Assembly (NCBI RefSeq): GCF_028769735.1
Contig: NC_088171.1
Coordinates: forward strand, 134,339,033 to 134,403,032
Direction of reading: 5' to 3'
From: Zonotrichia leucophrys gambelii
Lineage: Eukaryota; Chordata; Aves; Passeriformes; Passerellidae
DNA: 64,000 nucleotides
Under the pieces are notes generated by a model that saw only the letters and a list, made by a program, of their open reading frames with translations, did no database searches and was not told where the DNA came from. Shown piece after piece: positions 48,283 to 61,714 of the stretch (position 1 is its first letter; each line of letters opens with the position of its first letter). A program made the translations under genes and the position numbers.

Positions 48283-51200
48283 ATGACTCAGATCACCTAC
48301 CCAAAGAAAAGTGTTGATGGTATTATCCTTATCTTCCATGTGGGAATGATTTAGAATTGCTGAAGTTAAAAACAATGTCCTGAATTGTACAGACCAACCT
48401 GCTGGTTTTCTGTGCAAATTCCAGAGCACCTATGAATATGAGGGCAGTGTACCACACTTTTTACTAAGAAAAAACCTCACATTCTGTATTAGCTCCATGA
48501 CTGAGTAAACTAAACCTCCCAACAGGTTTCCATCATGCATCATCTATCACATCGCAAGGTTTAACTCAAAGAGATATCTGGAAGGTAAGTTGTAAATGTA
48601 ATAATTTATTGAAATGAAGCTGAAAGCAAAAAAATAAAAACATATAAAACCAGATAAAATATGATAACAGCATTATAACCTTATAATTTATTCACTGACC
48701 CATAACTTATTCACTTGACAAATTTTAACTATTGCATTTAGAACCATTTATACTGGAAATTCTTTGGTAAACTATGACTCGGAGTGCTGCACAAACAGTA
48801 CATACTCTAGTCACAATCTCTATCAACATATCTTACAGGTATTTGAAGTTTAAATGAATTCACCTTGCTACATCTTAGGGAATTTTGTGATGTATATTTA
48901 TCTTTGACACTGAAATACATGTAGTTGTAATTATTTATATCAATATATCTATGCTGAGAGTCAAGTAAAAAAAAATTTAGAATTTTGTGCAAGTAAAAAG
49001 GAGATTTATGCCACAGAAAAGCATCTGTGTAAGTGCTTAACTATCCCATCAGCTGCTTTATGAGGGCTTCAGAGAGTTTTCTGTTGCTCATGAATTGCTC
49101 TGGCGATGCTCACACCTTGACATGAATTTCATTCACAGAAAATAAAAATCCAACTTAGTGTTACATAATAACACTTATGGCTGGCTCTTAAATCCCCATA
49201 CAGCACCAAGCATCAGGTAAGCAGAGTATATTTCAAAGAAAGAAAGATTTCAACAATGGGAATTTTGAAGTCTAATTTAGACTGTTAGAGAACCTTAGTT
49301 AAAAAAAACAAAAGAACAAAACCAAACAAAACTTAAACAGAAACTCAACAACAACAAAAAACCAAACCAAAACCAAAACAAAAAAAAAACCTGAAAAAAA
49401 AACCTCACCAAAAATGGTATGAAGATTGGTAGGAGACTATCTTCATATAGTTAAACAAAACAAACAGATTTAGAAAACTGGACTGGAAATTAAAAAATAT
49501 TTATGGCGCAGTCCAAGGCTGCTTTTTAATGTGAATGAAGCTTTGAATTCAAGAAGTGAAAGAAAAATTTGAAGAGGGATAAAAATTAGAAAGATTAAAT
49601 ATTGAAAAGTGAAATACTCCAGCTAAATATTCTGCCTGGACTGATACTTCAAAAGATGAAAGAGAAAGAAAAAGATTATATCTATTGACAAGGCTATGAA
49701 CAGTCTTCCTCCTAACAATAGGAGCCATTCTATTCATTTCAATGCACTGAACTTAAAAAAAAAAAATTGAGAGAAGTAGAGAAATCTCTGTAATGGAAAA
49801 GTGCAACTTTAATTAGCTATAAGCACTTTTGGTACAGTTTGATCTTAGCATATCAAGCAGACTTTTTACCCAATAAGCGAAATCCCCAATTATACAATGT
49901 CAATTAACAACTCACTTTCAAAAATGTGTTCATCTGTTTAGGAGTATTTTGCCAAAAGCACACATGGACAAATTAGCCTTTTAGAGATATGAAAATGGAT
50001 GCTACTGTCTAGAGTCAGAGGACTGAATAATAAAGAATAATGAGCCAAAGATGCCAAATTCTATATTTCAGGTACGAAACATCACAGAAATTAATAAGAA
50101 GCAATAATTTAGTCTAGGTTGAGACCATCAGTAGCTGTAACTTCCATGATTGCATTTTGTTCTTCCAGTGAAGTTCAGGGACAATTCAGTAAGTGCACTG
50201 ATTGACTGATTGAAGGATTTGTTTTTCTCATACATTTTTAGAAACAAAATAAACCATGCCTGAAAATCTAACAAGTGTCATGTACATTGATAATTGCTGC
50301 CCTTAATTCATCAGCTTTTATTTCTTTTTTTTTTAAAGCTTGGATAATTGTAGTGCAAAGTAGGATTACATTGAATATTAACAAAATATTTTTAATTCTT
50401 CTTAAGCAAGATGAAAATTACTTTATCTCTAGAGACAAAATAATTAATGTATTCAGTGTTTATTCCGAGACTCTTGAAAGGGAATACAGGCAACTACTAT
50501 TATTGCAGTAATAATTTCTGTATTAATGTCTCTGTAAACAACTTGAAGCTCATGTAATTGACTCTTCAGTATTTGTACCCTTCATTCATTTTCAACATTT
50601 GGGATGTAAATGAAAAACTTTGACAATAACATTATGAGCAGAAGGAAGGATAGGAGATAGTGAGATTACATGAGATGGACAATTTCAATGAACAAGAACA
50701 GACTGCTGTTGCTGTCTCGTTGTGATCATTCTACAAATTTAATGCTTTCCCTTTTAAATTATACCAACCAACTGTAGAAAATAATCTGATATAAAATAAG
50801 ATGGTATAATAAACTTAGATTTATTTAATTTGTCGTTTGGTTCTTATCATAATACAGGACAAATAATGTTTCACAATAAAAAATGATCAGTTTTCAGAAA
50901 ATCTCCTAATTTTATTTGGGATTATTTGCTCTGCAGAATATGAACATGAAAATGTTCTTTAAAATACACATCTCAAAGTCTGAAAGTAGAGATAAAGAAA
51001 GTAATATTGGTTCTGAAGAGTTGTAAAAGATTGTTTTTGTGCTTCCTTCCATTTCCTTATCTAAACCCAGGATTTTTTATAGCTGTCTTGTTCCTGACAA
51101 GTGAAGGTTTTTCCCTTCTTCTTTAAGATGTACCAGTAAAGGAGATTCTGCAAAACTCGAGGTTAATTACTTCTAGTATTCAACTACTTTTGCCATTAGA

Positions 51201-51469
51201 AATTACATTCAAAACTCCATTAAGAAATACTTGAAGTACATTGTCATAAGCTATCCAACATGGAAAACAGAGGACAGATATTTATCCCCTTCTTTCTGTA
51301 TCTCAGGAAAACCTGGTAGATTCTTGCCGGTATTTTGTTTTCTGGAACAGCTAAATTAAATTCTTCCATTTGGTCATCAATCTCTTGTGATGTTCCTCTT
51401 ATTAGAATGACTTTATTGAAATTAAGAGACTTGATCTAGTAAAAAATATTGCTGCCAGTGGCAAAGGCA
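48283..51469. other. AT-rich sequence, no gene found
   Basis: No frame over 80 codons. It contains the A-rich tract at 49301-49414 and a GAAA-rich patch near 49550-49680. Confidence 0.5.
49301..49414. repeat. A-rich CAAAA/CCAAA low-complexity tract
   Basis: 114 bp of A runs broken by single or paired C residues. Similar tracts occur at 37981 and 61653, all on the plus strand. Confidence 0.85.
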
Positions 51470-51536
51470 TTGAAGTAGATGATCTTTACAGATCCCTTAC
51501 AACCCAAATGGTCCTGTGCATTTATGACTCTATGAT
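51470..51536 (+). repeat. CR1 LINE 3' tail, old
   Basis: TTGAAGTAGATGATCTTTAC, CAGATCCCTTACAACCCAAA and a final ATGACTCTATGAT match the order of the CR1 3' end with several changes. A short 5'-truncated copy on the plus strand. Confidence 0.7.
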
Positions 51537-51759
51537 ATCATGCTCTCAGAAACTTAAAACACTCCTAAACAGGGAACTAGAGTAAGTAATCAAGACTTAC
51601 TGAATTTATACTGGACGGTAAGAACCTTCCAGTATATTTAAAGGCACACTCCGTTAATATAAATTTACAAATGGTCTGTCTGTGCAGGATTTCAACAACT
51701 CCAGTTTCTTTCAAAGTCAGTTTTACCTTAGGAAGTTGATTTTCCAACCTTTCCTTGTG

Positions 51760-52569
51760 TGAAGGTCCGCCCGACATGAACGGGTGACGAATGATTTTTG
51801 GGTGCAAAAATAACCAACAAAGGCACAGGGGTTTGCAGTAGCAAATCAACAAGATGGAATTTATTGATAATAACCACAGCTAAATATGCATTGGTTAGAG
51901 GATCCAGGGAAGAGAAGGATGGAATAAGGAAAAAGGAAGGAAAGAACGTCAGGGAATGGGGTATAGCTACCAAGACGTGATGCCTTCGGGGTCCTGCCGC
52001 TGATGCTTGCTGGTACACGTCTTGGGGAGACTCTCGGAGAGGCAGTCGAACCAAACCCCAGATATACTGTTCTTGGTTGGGGGAAGGGTGGCCGAAACTA
52101 TGTTTCCATGGAAGGGAAAAAGTCCATTGTTTTCATGGCCGAATGTTCCCAGGTACGTCTACTCTGGGCAGGTTCTCCCCCTTCCCTGAGTTGGGAGGGG
52201 GTACAGTCCCAGTCTCTGGAAGGAGGTTGCCAGGGGGGTGCCATGGGGGTGCCAATAGGGTGCCAGAGGGGTTCTTTGTTCTTTGATGAGGGGGTTCGCA
52301 TTTCAGTTGGCCTGTCGCGGTGGTTGAAGACAGGCAAGAGGGGTCTTCTCTTGGAGCGGGGGGGAGCCACCCCAGAGCTCAGTCCAGCCAGGCCTGAAGT
52401 TTGGAAGAAAGTCCAGTTCCATTGTTCAGAACAGGGCAGCATGCCCCTTCGAGTACAGCATGGCATGTTCTGCAGACACCATCTGTAAACGCACTAAATA
52501 CGCATGAGACTTTCTTTCCCAACTGGCTCAACAGTTTTTTAACCCTTCGATGGTCCTTTTCTCATGACA
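51760..52569 (-). mobile_element. solo LTR of a second endogenous retrovirus family
   Basis: 810 bp of GC-richer sequence bounded in element orientation by TGTCATGAGAAAAGG (right end) and GGGCGGACCTTCA (left end). It is flanked by a near-perfect 6-bp target duplication, CTTGTG (51754-51759) and ATTGTG (52570-52575). AATAAA lies at 51860-51865 on the minus strand, about 100 bp from the LTR 3' end, where a polyadenylation signal belongs. A GGGGTGCCA-type short repeat occurs near 52230-52265. No gag or pol lies beside it and there is no second copy, so the internal part was probably lost by LTR-LTR recombination. It shows no similarity I can see to the LTR at 26365. Frames of up to 161 codons inside it are not taken as genes. 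Confidence 0.75.
51860..51865 (-). promoter_or_regulatory. AATAAA signal in solo LTR
   Basis: TTTATT on plus, AATAAA in element orientation. It supports the minus-strand orientation and places the R/U5 end at the left. Confidence 0.65.
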
Positions 52570-53164
52570 ATTGTGAGGCAAAAACTGAAGGATTTCCGGA
52601 TGGACTTCCACACCTTGATACACAACCAACACAAAACCAAAGTACTGCTCACTGCATCCAGTCCCCTGCTCTTTTAAATATCTCTATGCTATGAAGACTT
52701 TTAAATTATTTATGTGTACACTGTATTTTTAAACTAATAAAGTTTTTCTTATACTGTAAGAATATTTTAGAAAAACATTCCATTGATAGCTCTAATTTTA
52801 GGATTCCATCAAATTTGGGCTATTTTATACACATGTAGTGCTTTATCTGTTCTTGGACATGAGTCACATTCCTTTTTACCTTTCACTTACTAAAGTGAAC
52901 TTCTTAAATTCTTTTGGTCATATAAAATAGGCTTGCTATCTACATACAGATCTCCCCCTTTTTAAACAGTTTCAACTGTGCTTTCTTGAAGATGAGTAGT
53001 TTATTTACACATGATATTCTAGGTAGAGTTGTCCTTATCTCTCTCAGAAATGCCTCAAACTCTATTTCCTGAGATTAGGATGTTCATTTTTTTCACAGAT
53101 ACATTGTATAATGGCCTATATTCTCTCTGTTCTGTATTAACTCAGTCATGTTTTTTATTCCTTT
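52570..53164. other. AT-rich sequence, no gene found
   Basis: Follows the solo LTR and grades into the old CR1-like fragment. Nothing is assignable. Confidence 0.45.
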
Positions 53165-53840
53165 GTTATTTTCAACTGATAATCCTCCAATTCATAGAGG
53201 AATCTTTTTTCATTAGTCTGAAAATGCATGACTTTGCACTACTGTACTTTATCCCATTACCATTGCTTCAGTTTTCAAGGTCATCCAGCTCCTTTGTGTC
53301 TCCTCTAACTACTCTCTACTTTGACAAAGTCTAATAACTTCATGTCATCAGAAAATGGTATTCAAATATTTTTGTTTCTGCCAAGAAAATGCATGAAGAC
53401 ATTAGGTCAGTCTAGTATCGAGGCTGATCTTTGAGGAACTCCCTTTAGCAGTCATTCTTCAGCATGGTAATCCCTCTTTCAAGGTATGCAAGAGCTTTTC
53501 TCCACAAGAACCAATTTCTTGTCCACCTTAACTGTGTGCTCTAGAATAAGTAAATTCTGATGCAGAATCATATCAAAAACCTCAGAAAGCAAGAAATTAT
53601 TATATACAACTTTCAAAAAATGTGTGGTTCACCCTATCCCTTTATTCTTTTAAATCTATAGCTTTATTATCATCTCTAAGACATGTTGCAAAGACTTTTT
53701 TAATTACTGTAATCAGAGTTCTGAGCCTGCAGTTTATTTGGAATATATCTTCCTGTTTCTTGAGCATAAGCATCACATTCCTGTTTGTCAGGTCATATAG
53801 AGTTGAGGCCTATTGACAAATTAAAGTTTGTGTAACGTGG
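53165..53840 (-). mobile_element. old CR1-like LINE fragment
   Basis: The plus strand resembles antisense CR1-clade reverse-transcriptase sequence. Landmarks are CACTACTGTACTTTATCCCA and TTTTCAAGGTCATCCAGCTC near 53240-53290, TTTGAGGAACTCCCTTTAGC near 53431, and CAGAATCATATCAAAAACCTC near 53563, in the order they have in CR1. It diverges far more than the copy at 9450, so it is an ancient insertion or a different CR1 subfamily. There is no open frame and both ends are uncertain. Confidence 0.6.
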
Positions 53841-56800
53841 ACTGGCAACTCCCTCACTAATCCAGAAAAGCAGCTATCTGCCTCAGAGCAAAGTCTGCTC
53901 TAATGATGTCTGCCTACTGTGCACTAAAATTTCTCACAGACAACTATAGGAAAGCATTAATTCAGTTTTGGACTTGGATTTAGATGATACCTAACTCTCT
54001 TTACTTCCTATTCCATCAACAATGCATAAATTCTTCATGGCACTTCTCTTTGTTCTGCTTTACATGTTTTCATTTCCCTTTCAAGGTCAAATCAACTTAA
54101 GTTTTGACCATTCCACTTCAGCCCTTTACTTTTTAACTTCACAACATTACTTACTGATAAGTGTCAAGCTGCTTCCAAGATGTCAATTTAGTTTGCTATG
54201 GAAACTATTACTAGAAGGCTAGGATGAAAATTATGTATGATTTAAACCTTGTATTTGAATAATTGCTGGGCCTTGTACACATTTTTGACCTGTAGTCCTT
54301 CTGACTTAATGGAATACCTTTTTTAATTCAGCAGATTAAGAATTGGATTTTAGTATCCTAAATTCTAGTCCCATAATCCACAGTAACACTTTTTCAGTCA
54401 AATCCTCCTGGTTTAGCAACCAGTGTCTGCATATGCTTCCCATAATTTAGCAAGTTTGTTCTGACAAAAATCAGGGCATTCTCTAATCTCAGGATTAGTG
54501 ACCAAGCGGTAGAGATGAAATTCCTTTTTTTTTACTCCAAGATCTTTCTGAAGAGGAATTTATGTATATATTGCACCATTTGAATACTCCAATCTATCTC
54601 CATGATAGTTTTGCATTTTTTAAAATAACCTATATGCATCTCTCTTTTTTTTCTCACCCCAAAACACCCTCTAATTTCCCATCTGAAGCTATTTCAGATT
54701 TACTGGTTGCACACTGAACATTTCATTCTATGCTGTTGGAAGTTTCTCTAAGGCAGAACAACTTGGAAAACTTAAATTTCCACAGTCTTTACACTATATA
54801 TGTGAGATATTCATGTTGTTCTCTGCTCGTATTCTTTCATTTTAATTGGGAGGGATCTTATTCTTCCTTCTATTTAGGGCAGAGTGGCTCAAGACACCTG
54901 TGACAAACACTGTGCTTTGTCTGTTGTGTGGAGCTTGCCCATTTGTCTTTTATTTCCTCATTTTCCTCAATCTCAATGGAAAGTCAGTTGTCCTGCTAAA
55001 AGACAATGAACTCTGGTCATGGAAAGAGCAGCAGTCACACACACAGATAATTGTAAAAATAGTTTAGGCCAAAGGAGTAGTTGAAAAGGGTAGGAAACTA
55101 AATAGGACCTCATATTGACCAAGATGAGGAAGAGGGAGTTGCATAGAAGTAAAGGATGAATTAGGGAGTCCTATTTCTGTAAATAGGAAACCTGACATTT
55201 CTGTAAAACTCTTTGCAATGAGGTTTGTTGTATATCCTTACAATTAAGACTATTGCTGTTAATTAAGATTAATTAAAATAATTAAAGTTATTGCATTTTC
55301 CTGCTTCCTGAACTAAAGGAATTCAGACTCTAGATGTCCTCATCTAGGTCCTGAAGGGGACTAGCAGGGACAATTTTGTTTTAGATCTCAGTTAAACATG
55401 CATACACAGTATGCATGCATTAACATCACATTCTATCCCAAATCCTAAAAATTCATTTAGTTGCTGCTCATTGGTGGGTCCTGTGGAAACAAAAGATTTT
55501 CCATCAGTAATAGAACTCATCCCTGGTCAATTTGTTTCTGGAGGAGTGGTATCAGCATAAATTGCTGCTTTTTTTCACTGTCCAGGTTGATGCATATCTG
55601 GAAGTATCTTGTAGCAGCTGAAGTAATTCTAGGTCTTGAAAGTGACACAAGAATTGGTTTAGAGAGGCCAGGCTGCATAAAACTCCAAAGCACTTTGTGG
55701 TATAAATATCTTGCAGGTATTTAGCTGGCTACTTGTAAATAAAAGAAACTATCAATTTTGAAAAGAGATGGAGTTCAAGTTCACCTTAATGCTGCATTGG
55801 CATCAGATTGGCCATGAAGGAGTGGAGAGCTGTCTCATATGATGGAGCTATTTGTGCACATCGAGTCGTCACGTGCCACTGCTTCCACAGCAGCATCTGT
55901 GTGAACTTCAGCCCATGAAAATCCTCTTAGTGCATGTTAGAGAAATTTTTTCTTGCCTTTAGAAAATTTATTGATAAAATGTCCATTTTATAAAATGTGT
56001 TAAGTAGTACCTGAAGACAGGGCTTTATTTTAGATGACATTGTTAATGTGATAGTTGAAAAAAGAAATTTAAAGAACAGAATTTAAATGTTAAGTAGGTC
56101 CTTCTATGACAAAAAAATGTGCATGCTTGACCTTCAATGGGATTTTAAAGCTGACTGAGTGCAAAAAAATCTGAAAACTCTCTCAAGACAACTAGTTTAT
56201 TTACATTTTCCACTTTATGTTCTGAAAGAAATTTAAATAATGAAGGGGATTAAAGTTAAGGATATGAACACACATGGCATTAGTATTCTGACATCTGTAT
56301 TTTCTAAATATTCTGAGCAATTATAAAAAAAGAGAATTTAATTGACTTTGGGTACATTTTTCACTAAAAGCTGAAAAAGTATTTGCATCCCCCTGCAAAC
56401 TATGTTTCTGCAGTGCCACTTATTTTGCTAAAACATAATCAAAATAAAATATAACAATATTCTGGACAGAATGTGTCATAAACCACAAAAAGAGAGGTTT
56501 TAAAGGTAAAATCATAAAGGAGGAAGGAACTCAGTATTTGAGAAGAGCAAGAAAATCAATTCCCTGACCAAAGATGAGAGTTAGAGAGACAAAAGTATCT
56601 TGTATTTAGACAGCAAGATATTATAAGCAGGGATAATAAAATTGAAAATGTGCTGAAAAAAATGAATGTGTGAATAAGGGAAGATTCATACAGTCAACAT
56701 AGGAAGAAGAGGTCATCAAGATATAGAATAGGGTAACCTACATAAAAGAGAACCTCATCAGAGCCTCTTGAGGACAGGAAAGCTGCATTGCCCAAGCAGT

Positions 56801-59800
56801 TGATCATCGTAGGTGTCCTCTGTGGGCTTCATATTCGCCTTGAAGGAGACCTTGAAAGATAGATGCGTGATTTATTTTCAGTTAATTTATTGTAAAAATA
56901 AAAGAGGCTTTAGTGAATGCATTTTCATGTAGTGGCTAAACAGATCTACGATGCCTCTGTGTATTGAACATCTAGTTGAATGTACATTTCATTAGAGAGG
57001 AATCCAGGGACTGCTGCTGAAGAATCTATTGGATATAGACAATGAGCTAGCAAAAGACCCTCAGTAACTTGGCTCTAAAATCTCAATTCTTCACCAACTC
57101 TAAAAGAGCTGTATCTAACAGTATCTATTATTAATGGATGTGGTTAGTTAATGTTCTGAATAAATAAAGGCTTTTCTAGCTGTATCAGCATTGAACATTG
57201 CTAGGCAGAACTTTATCTATCAGCAAATCACTGTTCTGAAAAACAAAAAGGGGGAGGAAGAATGGGTTCCAAAAAATGACAGGTTTGTTTCCTATGGAAA
57301 ACACTTTTGGTCAGGTAAAAGACCTTTTCAATTTTTGTTTTACTGTTTCACTGCAGCATTTTTCAAACAAATGATTTTGGTTGGCCTCAGAACCAAAAAA
57401 TATCATTATTCACGCAACTCTGTGTGCAGTTGTCATCAAATATCCTTTATTTCACAGTGCATATTCCCCATTAGTCAGTCAGCCTATGAATACCCCAGCT
57501 TTATTCACGCAGTAATAACTCCAAGCACCAATCAACAATTCCTGGCCAAGTCTAGCTCCATTTGGCAAAGGATGACCTGAATTCAGCAGGATTCATACTT
57601 ATGTGCCCACATAGCTCTACAAAAGTAACACATGACACCCAGAGAAAAATTTCGATATCATGAGGAGATCCTCAGTAATATATCAGCAATAGTGGTGGCA
57701 AAAAACAAAAAAAAAAAGAACTTTTTCTCTGATTCCTAAGAGTTTAACAACAATCTATGACATGATAGAGATGGAAAATTCCAGTCTTAGTTTTGTAAGA
57801 CAGTTTTCTTAAAAGTGCTTTTGTTTCTTCTTGGAAAACTGACTCATTTAGCAGAACTAAAGCAGTGGTTTAGAACTGCAGGTGTGATCACGCAAATGTT
57901 CCATGTTTGAAAAGTTTAGCAGTTACCAAATAACAATATCAAGAAAATACTATACTAGCCTTTTTGAAAATTCAGTAATTATTTTTTTCTCTACAATAAA
58001 ACCACAAAAATAAAAAGAATTCTGAAATTGCTTTTAAAATAGTGTCTACATTCAATTCTATTCTTTATTTATTTCAAGCTCATCACTGTACTCTAAAATT
58101 TCAACACCCTGATGACTCATTCATTTGATAAGGATAGTTTTTACCTTAGTGTGGTACCAATTCAGAAGACACGAGAAACATGGTGAATTTGTCATAAAGA
58201 GACAGCTTTGTTAATAATATCAACAAAAAATAAAATATGAACAGCCTGCAGAAGTAGTTATGCTTTTCATATGGGAGAATCAAAATATGCAGAAGGGCAT
58301 TACCAAATGAATTTGCAATATCGTTATTGTAAAAATTATGTTTTCCCCATAAATACAGAACCTTTCTTCTACTCTCTGAAAAGATTCAGATAGGAGAAAG
58401 ATAACACACATTATTTATATCAGTGGGATGAGGTAAATCCATAAATATGGTTCTATAATTATAAATAATTGCTTACCTACAGTTACCAGAGTCCATGATT
58501 TCAGTGTAATCTTCAATTTTAATATTTTTGTATAGAGGGTTCTGTACTGAATCACGATTCATTTATTGGCAGCAGTGACTGCTGCACAAGAACTTGTTGA
58601 AATCAACCTATAACTGTAAACACCACTAAATTATAATTGTATATTTATTGTGGCCAGTCTCTTTTTGACACTTTCATGTATGGTGAAAAAGGGAAATAAC
58701 ACTTAAAGACCTGAAACCTTATTCCCACTGTGTCCACTTTTAAAGGCAGAAAAATTTGCTGAAATATGCGTGATGCACATGCTGTTTATCAGGGGCTCAA
58801 GTAAGGGTTCAACAGCCAAATGTTTAAGGCACTAGACATACTTTCAGCCTGTTTCAAAAGTCTAGTAACTTGAAATCATTTTGCATAATATTTTGTCCAA
58901 AACCTGCCATACCATCATTTCTTCTGCAACTACCCTTTACAGAAGACCAAAATAACATATTTCATGTGTAAGAATGCTTGACTGTTGCTTGATATTTTAG
59001 CATTTGGAGGAGTTGCTTATGATGACAAACATCTCTTTAAACCTTTTAACACTGGGCACACCAAACTTCAGAATAAAAGTGCAACAACTGATATCAGGAA
59101 ACAACTTCCATCAGATTCTCAAGGCTTTGCATACCCATGGTGGTATTGCAATTACATGGTAGGATAGTTCACAGCCTTCACAGATGCAGCTTTATTTTTG
59201 TAGCTATATGAGAGATGAGATTCATATAGCTAAAAAAGTCCCCAACATGTAGATAGCAAACTGTTGAAGTTCACCTGCCTCTTATTATATATTTTAAACT
59301 TTGACTATTACCAAATCACCTTTGATATATTTTTATTTTCAATAAAACAAAGTTACTTTTGGTTTTATATTTTATTAAATTTTTATCAGATCGCTTTAAT
59401 GGCACTCTATCTCCCCATAAAATCCTGAAGTAATTAAAACTGTACTGAGGATAAATAAATGAAAGCCCTTAAAAGAAAGCTAATACTTTGAAGCAATGCA
59501 GATTTATTCAGTATTTCAAAAATTAGGACTATAGAAATTCAAGTAGATTTTTCACTATAACCAGAGTATAATTTACGGTCTCAAATTAACATTCCTCCTA
59601 CTACGATTTTATTGTAAAAGAAAATGCAAAGGAGTATCAGAAAAACTTTCACTCAGAAAAATGGTACCAACTGTCAATTACTGACTGGGTTTTGCACAGA
59701 TAGAGGCAATTTGTACTTGGACTGCCTTTACAAAGATGGCTGTAATTATTCAGTTAAATAAATACTCTGTACAACAGAAAAAGTAATTTTAAACCACGAT

Positions 59801-61652
59801 TCCTTGAGATACTGTTGAGGCAGATGTCTGACAGTAACAATAACTGTGATGCACAGACAGGCATAGTACTAGACTTCAAAATACCACACCCACGGTTCCT
59901 CATTATTTTTTCAGCAAGAGGAATCTTCAGGACAAAATATTGAAACAAAAAAAGCATCCAATTCATTCAGCGGGATGAGGAGAAGATCAGATAGTTTGGA
60001 ATTAATTTGTGTTATGTTTTTGTTTCATGAACACCCAAGTTCACCTGTAGAAGGACTCTACTTTCCAAGCTGCCCTGGGGAATTTGTGGAGCTGTTCCCT
60101 GAAGTTCTAACACAAGGCTGTTTGCTCAGTCTAACTTAGCTGACAAGACAAACTCTGTATTAGCACATCACACCTCAACTTTGTGATAGACCAAATATCC
60201 AAACCAAACCCCTGAAATTCACCAGGCACAGGTGACAGCTGCTGACTTGGTACAAAGCAGCTCAACTCCATTAAATCTGAAGGAGCCACGTTGCTTTATT
60301 CTATCTCAAGATTTTGCCAGAATGTGTTATATACTTCAGTTGCTCTGAAAGACTTATCTGTGATAGCAGAAGTTTTGCTTATGTAAAATAAATTGTAAAG
60401 TGATTTTACTACCTCAGTTCCAGACAATATTTACTGAATTTCTTGACCACTCCAAAGCCCACAGAAATATCTAGTAAAATAGGTCTTAAATGTATCTCAT
60501 TCTCAATTTATATACAAAAAAATAAAGATGAATGCTTGCTGTCTCTTTTCCCTGAAGTATATGGTTGGATGGAAAACAAAGTTTCCATCTTATGATAAAT
60601 GTCAGAGTTCTGTGGTTTGTGTTCAGTTCCTGATGTGAACAAAAGCAGCTTTCAAGAAGCGGCTTTTTTTGGGAGAGATGTCCAAGTTCAGAGGGGCTGA
60701 TACTCACAGCATGCATGAAATTTTAGTTTCTAATCCATCCCTGAGGAACAAGGGACTTAATGCTTTATTTTCTGTATCCTAAGTGAAAGCACTTAGCAAC
60801 AATTTTCTCCAGGGCAATTTGTCTGTGGACTTTTGCTCACAAAATCTATCTTTTCAGACAGTCTTAAGCTGACATCAGGATAACTTTGTGAAATTTGCTA
60901 GTGTGAAGGAATATGGTTTTTTACAACACATTCTTTTTCTCTTTTTTTTTAAGGGTATTTCACCTCAAACACCAATTTTGAGCCCTAATAGTGGTAGAAT
61001 CCCAGCTCCCACATAGTTCCAGGCTGCCACAGGTGGCTTCAGGAATTCAGTGATGGTGCCAGACACCTGAGACACTATTCTTCAGAGAACAGGGATTCCC
61101 ATTTCAAATTGGAATGGCACCTATGCTCAGAACCTGAAAATGTTAATGGCTGAAAGAAGGGGAACAGGCTAGATGATACCTCCCTGAGGGATTCAGGTAC
61201 TGATAAAGTAAGACCCTTATTTTCATAACATTGTCTTGAACAGTGTGGTAACATCAAAATAAAGTTGGTAAGTAATTCTGTATCACTGAATCAGCATTAC
61301 ATCTGTGAAAAAACATTCAGGCAAAAAAATTTGAGAAACCTGGCAACAAGTTCACTATAGCAGATAATATTGACAGGGAACTCTTGGCTTAACTTGCAAT
61401 GTCCCAAGGGAGCATTTGAGAATCAAAGTTAATCTGGGTTTCTCCAGAAATTTAAAGAGCTTTCCAGTTTTAAGGTGATTTAATAATTTTTTGTCAGGAA
61501 TAACCAGTTGTCAATAGGTAGTATGCTTTTTCCCCACAAACCATAATACATGAAGAAGTTTTAAAAGAAATGATCAGTCTGACGATGTACATCACTTAAA
61601 AAAGAATCTTCCATGGATGTTTAAACTTCAATTATTTAAATGTTAAAAACGT
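53841..61652. other. AT-rich sequence, no gene found
   Basis: Nearly 8 kb without a supported gene. The longest frame, 129 codons at 57191-57580 on plus, has no recognisable domain and biased low-complexity composition. A 9-bp hairpin CATGCATAC-ACA-GTATGCATG lies at 55397-55417. The GC-richer patch around 60030-60260 is unassigned. Confidence 0.5.
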
Positions 61653-61714
61653 GAAACAAAACAAAACAAAAAAACCCATCAAAAACAAGGAAACAAACAA
61701 AACCCAATAAAAAA
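61653..61714. repeat. A-rich CAAAA low-complexity tract
   Basis: AAACAAAACAAAACAAAAAA followed by AACCC/AAACA units. Confidence 0.85.

Noticed and set aside
52003..52488. 161-codon plus-strand frame and a 122-codon minus frame
   Set aside because: Both lie within the solo LTR, overlap each other and reflect its GC-rich composition.
57191..57580. 129-codon plus-strand frame
   Set aside because: No recognisable domain, low-complexity composition, no splice or promoter context; a frame of this length is expected by chance in 64 kb.
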